The notes under the pieces: model-generated | Databases searched by the model: none | The model's input: only the letters and a program-made list of their open reading frames with translations | Told to the model about the DNA's origin: nothing | Shown: positions 1 to 7,414 of the stretch, piece by piece | Layout of the letters: the number at the start of each line of letters is the position of its first letter | Position numbering within the stretch: position 1 is the first letter of the stretch | Source of the DNA: Rhodocyclaceae bacterium | GTDB lineage: Bacteria > Pseudomonadota > Gammaproteobacteria > Burkholderiales > Rhodocyclaceae | NCBI GenBank assembly: GCA_020445765.1 | Contig: JAGRFY010000089.1 | Coordinates: 1 to 45,323, forward strand | Direction of reading: 5' to 3' | DNA: 45,323 nt | Program-made: the position numbers and the translations under genes

Positions 1-770
1 GACATGATGGTCTCGCCCTTGGTGTGCACTTCGGTCGCCTTGGCGAACAGCGCTTCAGGACTGAAGTTGAAGGCCGATAGCACCATCAGCGACATGAACG
101 TGGCGCCGCAGAGCAGCAGGACGGCCTTGATGATCTGAACCCAGGTGGTGGCCAGCATGCCGCCGAACAGCACGTACATCATCATCAGCGCGCCGACCAG
201 CACCACCGCGATCCAGTAGTCGAGGCCGAACAGCAGCTTGATCAGCTGCCCTGCACCGACCATCTGCGCGATCAGGTAGAAGGCGACCACGACCAGCGTG
301 CCCGACGCTGCCAGCGTCCGGATCGGCGTCTGCCCGAGGCGGTAGGAGGCGACATCGGCGAACGTGAACTTGCCGAGGTTACGCAGCCGCTCCGCCATCA
401 GGAACATGATCACCGGCCAACCGACCAGGAAGCCGATCGAGTAGATCAGGCCATCGTAGCCGTTCAGGAACACCGCGGCCGAGATGCCGAGGAAGGACGC
501 TGCCGACATGTAGTCGCCGGCGATCGCGAGACCATTCTGGAAGCCGGTGATGCCGCCGCCGGCGGTGTAGAAGTCGGACGCCGAGGTGGTCTTCTTGGCG
601 GCCCACTTGGTGATGCCCATCGTGAAGATCACGAAGGCGATGAACATCGCGATCGCGGTGATGTTCAGCGGCTGCTTCTCGGCCGGCCCTTCGAGGGCAC
701 CGGCGGCGAGGGCGAGACCGGAGAACGAAGCCAGCGCGAGCGCGCCCAGCAGCTTGTGTTGGCGCGTCAT
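1..770 (-). CDS. actP: Cation/acetate symporter ActP (partial, C-terminus outside window)
   Basis: Sodium:solute symporter that takes up acetate and similar short carboxylates across the inner membrane. About 256 residues are visible from the ATG at 768-770. They begin with a hydrophobic signal-like segment, then a helix, then the family motif around [18 protein letters not shown] and [11 protein letters not shown], followed by further membrane helices. The gene runs off the left edge. Its ATG overlaps the stop of the upstream DUF485 gene (TGATG), the usual yjcH-actP arrangement, so the two are co-transcribed. No acs gene adjoins them here. The family call is secure; exact substrate specificity is inferred from family and partner. 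Confidence 0.93.
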   Translation of the reverse strand, partial: MTRQHKLLGALALASFSGLALAAGALEGPAEKQPLNITAIAMFIAFVIFTMGITKWAAKKTTSASDFYTAGGGITGFQNGLAIAGDYMSAASFLGISAAVFLNGYDGLIYSIGFLVGWPVIMFLMAERLRNLGKFTFADVASYRLGQTPIRTLAASGTLVVVAFYLIAQMVGAGQLIKLLFGLDYWIAVVLVGALMMMYVLFGGMLATTWVQIIKAVLLLCGATFMSLMVLSAFNFSPEALFAKATEVHTKGETIM

Positions 771-1075
771 CACTTGACCTCCTTGACCAGTTCTTCGGTC
801 ATTTCGTCGAATTCACTGTTGGCGCGCCGGACGTAGATGCCGGTCAGGATCACCGTGAAGATGATGATGCCGATGCCGACTGGAATGCCCAGCGTCATGA
901 CCCCGTCGCCGAGCTTGATCGCCAGCAATTCCTTGTCGAAGGCGATGATCATGATGTAGCCGTAATAGACCACCATCATGATCGCCGTCAGGATCCAGCC
1001 GAAGCGACTGCGCGTCGACACCAGTTCCTGGTAGCGCGGATTCTCCTTCATCCGCCGAACCGCTTCCTCGTTCAT
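770..1075 (-). CDS. DUF485 inner-membrane protein (YjcH-like), partner of ActP
   Basis: A 101-residue protein with two membrane helices (about 28-48 and 62-82) and charged ends, typical of the DUF485/YjcH family encoded just upstream of acetate symporters. The start chosen is the ATG at 1073-1075 because GAGGGAGAG lies 7-8 bases before it; longer upstream starts would add about 60 atypical residues. It overlaps actP by one base. Its role is not well defined; it is thought to be an accessory or small subunit of the symporter. Confidence 0.9.
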   Translation of the reverse strand: MNEEAVRRMKENPRYQELVSTRSRFGWILTAIMMVVYYGYIMIIAFDKELLAIKLGDGVMTLGIPVGIGIIIFTVILTGIYVRRANSEFDEMTEELVKEVK

Positions 1076-1244
1076 TGAATCTCTCCCTCTTGTGTTATTG
1101 CGCATTACGTGTTGCGCCGCAGCAGCATAGTTCAGTTCGCTTACTGACAGCTTACTTGGCGCCCGCATGTCATGGGTGCCGCGCTCAGTGCACCAAAAAT
1201 GGGAACGGAAGGCAAGCGCTGCAGCACAAGATCTCGAGTCAAGG

Positions 1245-1882
1245 GGCGACACGCAGGTTTTTCCCGTATTGGGCAGTCAGCGCCGACAGCGCCGGCGGCG
1301 TAGGGCGAGCGCTCATGGCAAGCACCGACGGGGGCCGGAACGAACCCGCCACGGCGGCTCGGATGAGCGCATCGGTAACGGTTTCGCCGGCCCACGGTGC
1401 CCACCTTGTCTTTATTGCGACGCAACATATCAACGGCTTCGACGTCTCGGCAGCGGCCACTCCACCGGCGCAGAAACTGCCGGGCGGACCGCCCCGAGAT
1501 GGCATGCCGGCCATCGATCGCCCGGCGGACATTCGGCCGACGCGAGGCCGGCGCCCGTCGCCCGGGCCAGATGGGCCACCTCGTCGTCCCGGCCCGGAAA
1601 CGGGTTGCCGGTTTCGAGGATCACCTTGCCCGTGATCAGGGCACGAGATCACGGCCGACCCGTGGCACGGCGCCATACGGAACCGAGACCGACACCGCGT
1701 CGCCGAAGGTCGTCGCCTGGGCCGGCGTGCCGGTCAGTACGCGAGCGCCGAGCCGGTTCGCCAGGGTTTCGCGCCGCTCGGCATGGTGCGCAGTTCACCC
1801 GGCGGTGTCCGGCACGGGCCCCCAGTTCGGCCAGGGCCCCGCCGATGCGGCCGGTGCCGACGATCCCGATGCGCAGGTGCAT
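1245..1882 (-). pseudogene. Frameshifted NADPH-dependent F420-reductase-like / dinucleotide-binding oxidoreductase
   Basis: Pieces of one protein family lie in order in different minus-strand frames. The ATG at 1882 opens MHLRIGIVGTGRIGGALAEL (Rossmann GxGxxG). After a shift near 1795 another frame reads GETLANRLGARVLTGTPAQA and then FGDAVSVSVPYGAVPRVGRD up to a stop. After a shift near 1632 a third frame reads GKVILETGNPFPGRD and ATGAGLASAE. A later frame gives DALIRAA and YGKNLRV, resembling the end of the family. At least three shifts are needed, so this is a decayed gene rather than one sequencing error. It would have been an NAD(P)-binding oxidoreductase. The 3' limit is approximate. Confidence 0.8.
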
Positions 1883-2025
1883 GCCGTCCGCCCGCAACGG
1901 CAGACGCCGCGTCGGTTGCCCGACATGGTGACGGCTCACCATGTGCACGCCCGGCAGCTGCGGCCGGCACGCGCCGGTTGCAGACCGGGTCACCTTGGTA
2001 TCCGCCGCGGACGCGAAGAAGCCGC

Positions 2026-2043
2026 TCCCGCGGCAGAGCGGGA
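2026..2043 (-). terminator. Possible terminator hairpin after the BON gene
   Basis: Perfect 6-bp stem TCCCGC/GCGGGA with a 6-base loop, 35 bases beyond the stop of the BON gene. The following bases on the minus strand (GGCTTCTTCG) are only mildly U-rich, so this is weak. Confidence 0.25.
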
Positions 2044-2077
2044 ACAGCTTCGGGGCCGGGACGACTTTGGCAACCGG

Positions 2078-2917
2078 TCAGTTGGTGCGGACCGTCAGGC
2101 GGTTCATCACTTCACGCACGCCATCGATCGCGCTGGCCACTTTCTGCGCCTGGGTCAGTTCCTTCTCGCTATCGACCTGGCCACTCAGCAAGACCACGCC
2201 GCGAGTCGTCTCGACGTCGATCTCGAAGGCCTCGGTGACGCTGTCGGCGGCGAGTGCGGTCTTGACCTTGGCGGTCAGCGCGGCATCGTTGATGTAACGG
2301 GTCACCGCGCCCTTGTCCTTGCCGTCGGCGTCCTTGGCGACGATCAGTTCGTTGTCGACCTCGCGAACCCCCTCGATGCCGAGGGCAAGCTTCTCGGCCT
2401 GCTTCGATTCGGCCTCGGAGTCGACCTCGCCGCGCAGGCTGACGACGCCCCGGGTGGTCTCGACCTCGATCTCGATCGCCTCGGTGGTGGTGTCGGCCGC
2501 CAGCGCAGTCTTGACCTTGGTGGTCACCACGGTGTCCGAGACGAACTGGCCGACCGCGCTCTTCTCTTCGCCGTCACCGCTGCCGACGACGATCAACTTG
2601 TTCATCACCCCCTCGACGCCTTCCACCGAACGGGCGACCTTCTCGGCCTGGGCCTTCTCCTTGGCGCTGTCGACTTCACCTTCGAGAAGCACGACCCGAC
2701 GTGCGGTTTCGACTTCGATCTCGATCGCGTCGGTCACCGGGTCAGCCGCCAGCGCCGCCTTGACCTTGCCGGTCAGGGCGGAGTCGTTGACGAACTGGGT
2801 GATCGCGCCGGGATCGGACTTCCGGTTCTCGGCAGAATCATTGGCCAGCGCGACGGTCGCGGCGGCGCCGGCAAACAGCGTGGTGGTCAGGGCAATGGCA
2901 ATCGCAGTCTTTTTCAT
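2078..2917 (-). CDS. Exported protein with three BON domains (OsmY-like)
   Basis: A 279-residue protein with a Sec signal peptide (1-25, ending TVALA) and three consecutive BON domains at roughly 44-112, 127-193 and 210-277. Each repeats the pattern ALTxKVKxALAAD, EIEVET(A/T)RxVVxLxGxVDS and a closing EGVxxVxNxLxV. OsmY-like BON proteins are periplasmic, stress-induced and thought to bind phospholipid membranes or assist envelope protein folding. The ATG at 2917 is fixed by a strong GGAGGAA site 5 bases upstream. It is monocistronic, and tandem 9-mers lie 48-66 bases upstream. Domain calls are secure; function is inferred. Confidence 0.9.
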   Translation of the reverse strand: MKKTAIAIALTTTLFAGAAATVALANDSAENRKSDPGAITQFVNDSALTGKVKAALAADPVTDAIEIEVETARRVVLLEGEVDSAKEKAQAEKVARSVEGVEGVMNKLIVVGSGDGEEKSAVGQFVSDTVVTTKVKTALAADTTTEAIEIEVETTRGVVSLRGEVDSEAESKQAEKLALGIEGVREVDNELIVAKDADGKDKGAVTRYINDAALTAKVKTALAADSVTEAFEIDVETTRGVVLLSGQVDSEKELTQAQKVASAIDGVREVMNRLTVRTN

Positions 2918-3310
2918 GACTTCCTCCGTCTTTTCGCATCGAACTACTTTCCGGCGCACGTGGCGTCGGCATCTGTCGGCATCGGTGCGCAAACATTGCG
3001 CTGACGCCTTGATGCGAACTCTAGATTTCGTCGCAGCCACGCCCTATCGGCGCCCGTCGCGACCACGCGTCAGCCGATGCCCACCCCCGGTAGGGGCTTT
3101 CCTACGCGGCTGTACGAGGTCGGAGTCGGATGCCTGGCGAAGACTGCGAGAACACGGTGGACGTCGTCTGCACGGGTTCGGGGGCTGGCCCGCTAGCACC
3201 CTGGCGACATTCGTCGCTGGCGCGAAAAGACAGCGCCGAGCCGCCGGCGCATTGTCGCGAACCGGCGACGACCTGACCCGCAGGCGGGACAGTCTGTGTT
3301 GCCTGACGCG
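2918..3310. other. Intergenic stretch upstream of the BON gene
   Basis: 393 bases without a convincing gene. The part near 2917 must hold the BON-gene promoter; no clear -35/-10 pair stands out. It contains the tandem 9-mers at 2965-2983 and otherwise only GC-rich sequence with shadow frames. Confidence 0.6.
2965..2983. promoter_or_regulatory. Tandem 9-mers, possible operator of the BON gene
   Basis: GTCGGCATC occurs twice with one base between (10-base period), 48-66 bases upstream of the BON start. A one-turn period fits a regulator bound to one face of the helix. No known factor is recognised. Confidence 0.25.
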
Positions 3311-3628
3311 TCAGGCGCCGAGCAGGCGCTTCAGCCAGCCGAGCAGTCCGCCACCCGACGATGGCTGGCTGGCCGCCGCGGGTTGCGGTCGCGACGGCGG
3401 CACGCTGGCGGCCCTGGCTGCGGGCCTTGCCGTGGCCGCCGGTTGCGCAGCGGGCCGTGGCGTGGTTCTGGTGGCCGCGCCCGCGGCGGGCGCGGCCGAC
3501 AGTTGCTGCAGCTGCATGTAGTGGCGCTTCAGAACCGAGTCGGTCGGCGGCAGGCCGAGCTGCCGGTTGCGCTCGGTCTCGGCATGGCGCCGCAGGACGG
3601 AGTCTTCGGGAAGGGCGTCTGCGCTCAT
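3311..3628 (-). CDS. Small protein with duplicated DSVL[RK]RH motif
   Basis: A 105-residue protein, not assigned to a named family. The N-terminal part holds two copies of one motif 21 residues apart: PEDSVLRRH (residues 7-15) and PTDSVLKRH (28-36), joined by a charged helix. A long Ala/Pro-rich linker follows (about 45-90), then a C-terminal GGGLLGWLKRLLGA that could form an amphipathic membrane-binding helix. There is no signal peptide, so it is probably cytoplasmic or membrane-peripheral. The ATG at 3628 is preceded by GGAG at 8-9 bases; upstream in-frame ATGs lack such a site. It is divergent from the ferredoxin-NADP reductase gene. Confidence 0.75.
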   Translation of the reverse strand: MSADALPEDSVLRRHAETERNRQLGLPPTDSVLKRHYMQLQQLSAAPAAGAATRTTPRPAAQPAATARPAARAASVPPSRPQPAAASQPSSGGGLLGWLKRLLGA

Positions 3629-3821
3629 GGACTGGTCTCCGGTGTGCATGGCTCCCGACATCGTCACGACAGCAGATGCCTGCAGGCTGTCGGGACGAAG
3701 GTCCGCTGAGTCGGGTGCCGAACATCAGCAAGAGCCGCGCCAGCCGGGCGGCCGCCAGGGGAACATCTGGTGTCGCCCGGGTTCGAACCTCCTGAGCCAA
3801 CGTCTCGGAGCAAACCTGATC

Positions 3822-4574
3822 ATGGGCTGGACTCAGGGGACCGTAGTCGATCGCAAGGCGTGGACCGACCGCCACATCTCCCTTCGGATCGAAGCGTCGA
3901 TCGGCAGCTTCCAGCCAGGCCAGTTCATTCGGCTCGGGCTCGAAGTGGACGGCGAGATCGTCGGACGGCCCTACTCGCTGGTGAACGCGCCCGCCGACCC
4001 GCTGCTGGAAGTCTACTTTGACGTCGTGCCGGCCGGCCCCCTGTCGCCGCGCCTGGCGGCGCTGGCGTGCGGCGATCAGGTTCAGGTCGGGACCGCCGCG
4101 TACGGCTTCCTGGTGCTGTCGGAAATGCCGCCGGGCTCCGAATTGTGGCTGATCGCCAGCGGTACCGGCGTCGGGCCCTTCATATCGATGGTCTCCGACG
4201 CCGGCCTATGGCGTCATTGCGATCACCTGAGGCTGGTGCACGGTGTCCGCCATGCCGCCGAGCTTGCCTACGCCGGGCAGCTGCAGTCGGTTGCGGCACC
4301 TGCCGGAAAGAGCTTTGCCTACTTGCCGCTGCTCTCGCGCGAATCCAGCGACACTGCACTGTCGGGCCGGATTCCGGCGGCGATCGACGACGGTCGCCTG
4401 CAACTGGCCGCCGGGCTGGGATTTGATCCGGCGCGCAGCCGGGTCATGTTGTGCGGCAATCCGGCCATGGTCGCCGACACCATGACGGCGCTGGCCGCAT
4501 TCGGCCTGGCGCGCCACCGTCGCCGCGAGCCGGGTCAGATCCTGATCGAGGAGTACTGGTCGCGACCGGGCTGA
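3822..4574 (+). CDS. fpr: Ferredoxin--NADP+ reductase
   Basis: A 250-residue flavoprotein that moves electrons between NADPH and ferredoxin or flavodoxin, used in oxidative-stress defence and Fe-S chemistry. The FAD site shows as RPYSLVNAP near residue 47. The NADP-binding half begins with IASGTGVGPFISM near 111, and MLCGNPAMV near 210 is also typical of bacterial Fpr. The C-terminus EEYWSRPG resembles the aromatic C-terminal tail of this group. The ATG at 3822 fits the family length; GGAG lies somewhat far upstream (about 12 bases). It ends 16 bases before the convergent FKBP gene. Confidence 0.92.
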   Translation: MGWTQGTVVDRKAWTDRHISLRIEASIGSFQPGQFIRLGLEVDGEIVGRPYSLVNAPADPLLEVYFDVVPAGPLSPRLAALACGDQVQVGTAAYGFLVLSEMPPGSELWLIASGTGVGPFISMVSDAGLWRHCDHLRLVHGVRHAAELAYAGQLQSVAAPAGKSFAYLPLLSRESSDTALSGRIPAAIDDGRLQLAAGLGFDPARSRVMLCGNPAMVADTMTALAAFGLARHRRREPGQILIEEYWSRPG

Positions 4575-4590
4575 CGGGACGCGATGGGCC

Positions 4591-5265
4591 TCATTTCTTG
4601 TTGACCACCTCGGCCAGCTCGACCTCGAAGATCAGCGTCGCGCCCGGCGGAATCACGTTGCCCGCGCCTCGATCGCCGTAGGCGGTGTCGGCGGGGCAGG
4701 TCAGCCGCGCCTTGCCGCCGACCTTCATCATCGCCACGCCCTCGCTCCAGCACTTGATCACGCCGTCGAGCGGGAAGGTGGCCAATTCGCCCCGCTTGTA
4801 CGAGCTGTCGAATTCGGTGCCGTCCGTCAGCGTGCCGCGATAGTGCACCTTGACGACGTCGCTGCCCGAGGGTTGTGCGCCGCCGCCCTCGGTCAGGGGC
4901 AGGTAGACGAAGCCACTGTCGGCCTTGATCGCGCCCGCTTCGCTGGCCGCCGCGGCGACCACCGCCTTGCCTTCTTCCGCGACCTTCTGTGCGGCCGCCT
5001 GGCGTCGCGCGGTGGCGAGTTCATTCACCTTGCCTGCGTAGACGTTCATGTCCACCGCACTGTCGGCGCCGGTCACGGCGTCGCGCCAACCCTGTTGCAC
5101 GGTCGCGAGCTCCTCGTCGCTGAGCTGGAAGACCGCGGTCTGCCTTGCCACCAGCCTGCCGAGCGCATAGAGGGTCTTTTGTTCTTCGGACATGTCTGCG
5201 GCGATGGCGCCGGTGCCGGTGCCGACCAGCGCGATGCCGATGGCGAGTAGAAGCGGTCTGTTCAT
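4591..5265 (-). CDS. FKBP-type peptidyl-prolyl cis-trans isomerase (FkpA/Mip-like)
   Basis: A 224-residue periplasmic foldase. It has a signal peptide (1-22, ending AIAA), a helical N-terminal dimerisation part beginning MSEEQKTLYALG, and a C-terminal FKBP domain (about 115-223). That domain carries VKVHYRGTLTDGTEFDSSY, the Trp of the active site in CWSEG, and AYGDRGAGNVIPPGATLIFEVEL. This order matches FkpA/Mip proteins, which assist folding of envelope proteins. CWSEG has Cys where many homologues have Gly, a mild variation. The start at 5265 gives a clean signal peptide, although its ribosome site (AGGCAACC) is weak. Confidence 0.92.
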   Translation of the reverse strand: MNRPLLLAIGIALVGTGTGAIAADMSEEQKTLYALGRLVARQTAVFQLSDEELATVQQGWRDAVTGADSAVDMNVYAGKVNELATARRQAAAQKVAEEGKAVVAAAASEAGAIKADSGFVYLPLTEGGGAQPSGSDVVKVHYRGTLTDGTEFDSSYKRGELATFPLDGVIKCWSEGVAMMKVGGKARLTCPADTAYGDRGAGNVIPPGATLIFEVELAEVVNKK

Positions 5266-5668
5266 GGTGGTTGCCTGTCGAATGCAAGGGCGCACCGAGG
5301 TCGGCGCGGGAGGCACAAGAATAGTCGATCGCGGATTTCGGTGCGCTGGACCGTCCGCACCGGACTTGGACCGCTCGAGCCGGTTCGGAACTTGCGTGTC
5401 GACTCGAAGCCTGCCCGACAGCGGAGGACTTGTGCCATCAACCCGAATTGCCCGCAGCCCTTGCGGGCTGATCCGTTCGCTCGCTGCCGTGGTGACCTCG
5501 TCGGACGCGGTCGCAGAGTCGCCTTCGGGGTTGCCGGTCGAAGGTGAAACGTGGCGTGCGGCGTCACCAGCCGGCGCCGATGAGGCGCGGGGGGCTCGTG
5601 CCTTGGGCACGGTGGCGACCGACTCGGCTAGCGTCATCGCAGCCGGCTGGAACCGATTTCCGCCGTCC
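5266..5668. other. Divergent intergenic stretch between FKBP and GumN/TraB genes
   Basis: 403 bases that must hold promoters for both neighbours. The plus frame is open throughout but lacks family similarity. A perfect 7-bp hairpin (GCCCGCA/TGCGGGC, 5-base loop, 5450-5468) is the only clear structure; it lacks a T-run. Confidence 0.5.
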
Positions 5669-6565
5669 ATGCTCTATCGATTCATGCGCTGCGTTCGCCT
5701 GATACCGGTCCTCTGCCTGATGGCTGCGCTGGTCGTGTCCGGCCGGCTCGGCGCCGAGCCTTACGCACATGGGGTGTTCTGGCGGGTGCAGGCGCCGAAC
5801 GGTGCCCGAAGTCACCTTCTCGGAACCCTGCATGCGCCGGATGCGCGTCTTGCGCAGCTGCCGGGCCCGGTGCTGGAGGCGATGTCGGATTCCGAGCAGA
5901 TCGCGACCGAACTGGTCGGCGACGAGGTCTCGGCCTATCGTTTCCGTCGCGCGATGATGATGCGCGAGCCGCGGTTGCCGGACCTGCTCGGGTCCGAGGA
6001 CTTCACGCGGGTGGAGTCGCTGCTCGCGCAGTCCGGTGTCCGCTTCAGTGCCCGTCCACGGATGAAGCCGTGGGCGGCCCTGCTGGTGATCGCCCAGCCC
6101 ACCGGCGCCAGCGGCGTCAGCATGGACGAGGCGCTGCTCGCGCGTGCCCGCGATGCGGGCAAGCCGGTGCGGCCGCTCGAGAGCATCGAAGAGCAGATCG
6201 CGTCCTTCGAAGGCGTGCCGCAGGAGTCGCAGGTTCAGTTGTTGCGCCACGCAGGCCGGTTTCCACAACTCATACGCGCGAGCTTCGAACCGCTGATCCG
6301 GGCTTATCTGGCCGGCAACCTGGCCGAGATGTTCCGCATCAACGAGTCGATTCTCGACAACGCGCCGGAACTGCGTCGCCACAATGCGGATTTTCTCGGC
6401 GCCGTGCTGTATTCACGCAATCAGCGCTTCGTCGAGCGTCTCGAGCCGCTGTTGCGCAAGGGAGGCCTGTTCGCGGCGTTCGGCGCCCTGCACCTGTTCG
6501 GCGAGCACGGCGTGCTGTCGCTGCTCGAACGCCGCGGCTACCGCCTGCAGCGGGTCGAACCCTGA
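5669..6565 (+). CDS. TraB/GumN family protein
   Basis: A 298-residue exported protein of the TraB/GumN (PDG) family. It has an N-terminal hydrophobic segment (8-24), then the two signature GxxH motifs: GTLHAPD (His55) near the start and GALHLFGEHG (His275) near the end. The family is proposed to be metal-dependent hydrolases related to Tiki proteases; the bacterial role is not established. The start could also be the ATG at 5684. It ends 7 bases from the convergent methyltransferase gene. Confidence 0.85.
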   Translation: MLYRFMRCVRLIPVLCLMAALVVSGRLGAEPYAHGVFWRVQAPNGARSHLLGTLHAPDARLAQLPGPVLEAMSDSEQIATELVGDEVSAYRFRRAMMMREPRLPDLLGSEDFTRVESLLAQSGVRFSARPRMKPWAALLVIAQPTGASGVSMDEALLARARDAGKPVRPLESIEEQIASFEGVPQESQVQLLRHAGRFPQLIRASFEPLIRAYLAGNLAEMFRINESILDNAPELRRHNADFLGAVLYSRNQRFVERLEPLLRKGGLFAAFGALHLFGEHGVLSLLERRGYRLQRVEP

Positions 6566-6572
6566 GCCATCA

Positions 6573-7343
6573 TCAGGCGGGCTTGACCGCCTGGAATTCC
6601 GCGAGCACCGACAGCGCACGGGCTTCGACGTGGCAGCGGACATCGGTGAAGCCGGTGGCGCGCAGCGTCGCGAGCACTTCGTCCGGCGATGCGCAGGCAT
6701 CGATCGTGTCCCAATAGTAGCGCCATAGCCGAGCAGTCTCGGCACCGCCGCCGACGATCCGTGCGAGGGCAGGCACCACGCCGCGCATGTAGGCCTTCAG
6801 CAGCGCCCGGCTCCAGCCGTGGGTCGGACGCGTGATTTCGAGCAGGCACAGTCGGCCGCCCGGCTTCAGCACGCGGTGGAACTCGGCGAACGCTGCCGCC
6901 AGGTCGCCGATGTGGCGCAGCGCGTAGCCCATGCTCAGCATGTCGAAGTCGGCGTCGGGCAAGGGCATTTCCTCGGCACGCCCTTCGACCAGACGAACAC
7001 CGTCGGGCAGGTCGGCATTGGCCATCATGCCGGGACTCGGGTCGACGCCGACGACCAGGGTCGGATCGCCGACCAGTTCGGCTGCCTCGCGCGCGACCAG
7101 GCCGGTGCCGACGCCGACATCGACGATGCGCATGCCGGGGCCGAGTCCCGCCCGCATCAGGGCCTGGCGTCGATACCAGGGCCCGGTGCCGAGCGCCAGC
7201 AGGCGCTCGATCCGATCGTAGTGGCGAGCGGTGTTGTCGAAAATGTTGCGCACGAATCCCCGGCGTTCCTTCTCGCTCGCGTAATAGGCGGTGAGCGGCA
7301 GGTGCGGCGCATGAACGATTCTGTCGTCCGGCGGAGTGCTCAT
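6573..7343 (-). CDS. Class I SAM-dependent methyltransferase, UbiE/MenG-like
   Basis: A 256-residue methyltransferase. The N-terminal FDNTARHYDRIERLLALGTG has the layout of UbiE/MenG quinone methyltransferases. SAM motif I is VDVGVGTGLV (74-83), the acidic residue after strand 2 is in GVDPSP (99-104), and motif III is HRVLKPGGRLCLLEITRP. C-methylation of a quinone-ring precursor is possible, but this protein diverges from canonical UbiE, so the substrate is uncertain and no symbol is given. The ATG at 7343 begins MSTPPDD; earlier starts add an atypical stretch. The DUF1631 gene lies 71 bases upstream in the same direction. Confidence 0.82.
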   Translation of the reverse strand: MSTPPDDRIVHAPHLPLTAYYASEKERRGFVRNIFDNTARHYDRIERLLALGTGPWYRRQALMRAGLGPGMRIVDVGVGTGLVAREAAELVGDPTLVVGVDPSPGMMANADLPDGVRLVEGRAEEMPLPDADFDMLSMGYALRHIGDLAAAFAEFHRVLKPGGRLCLLEITRPTHGWSRALLKAYMRGVVPALARIVGGGAETARLWRYYWDTIDACASPDEVLATLRATGFTDVRCHVEARALSVLAEFQAVKPA

Positions 7344-7414
7344 CTGGTCTGACCCGCGAATGTGGCTCCGGCTGCCTTTGTACCCGATCGCCGGCTTCGA
7401 TGCACCGACCGGGA

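Noticed and set aside
3767-3797. tRNA-like T-arm (GGGTTCGAACC) before the ferredoxin-NADP reductase gene
   Set aside because: The bases flanking the TTCGAAC loop do not pair as a T-stem and no acceptor, D or anticodon arms are present in the expected positions.
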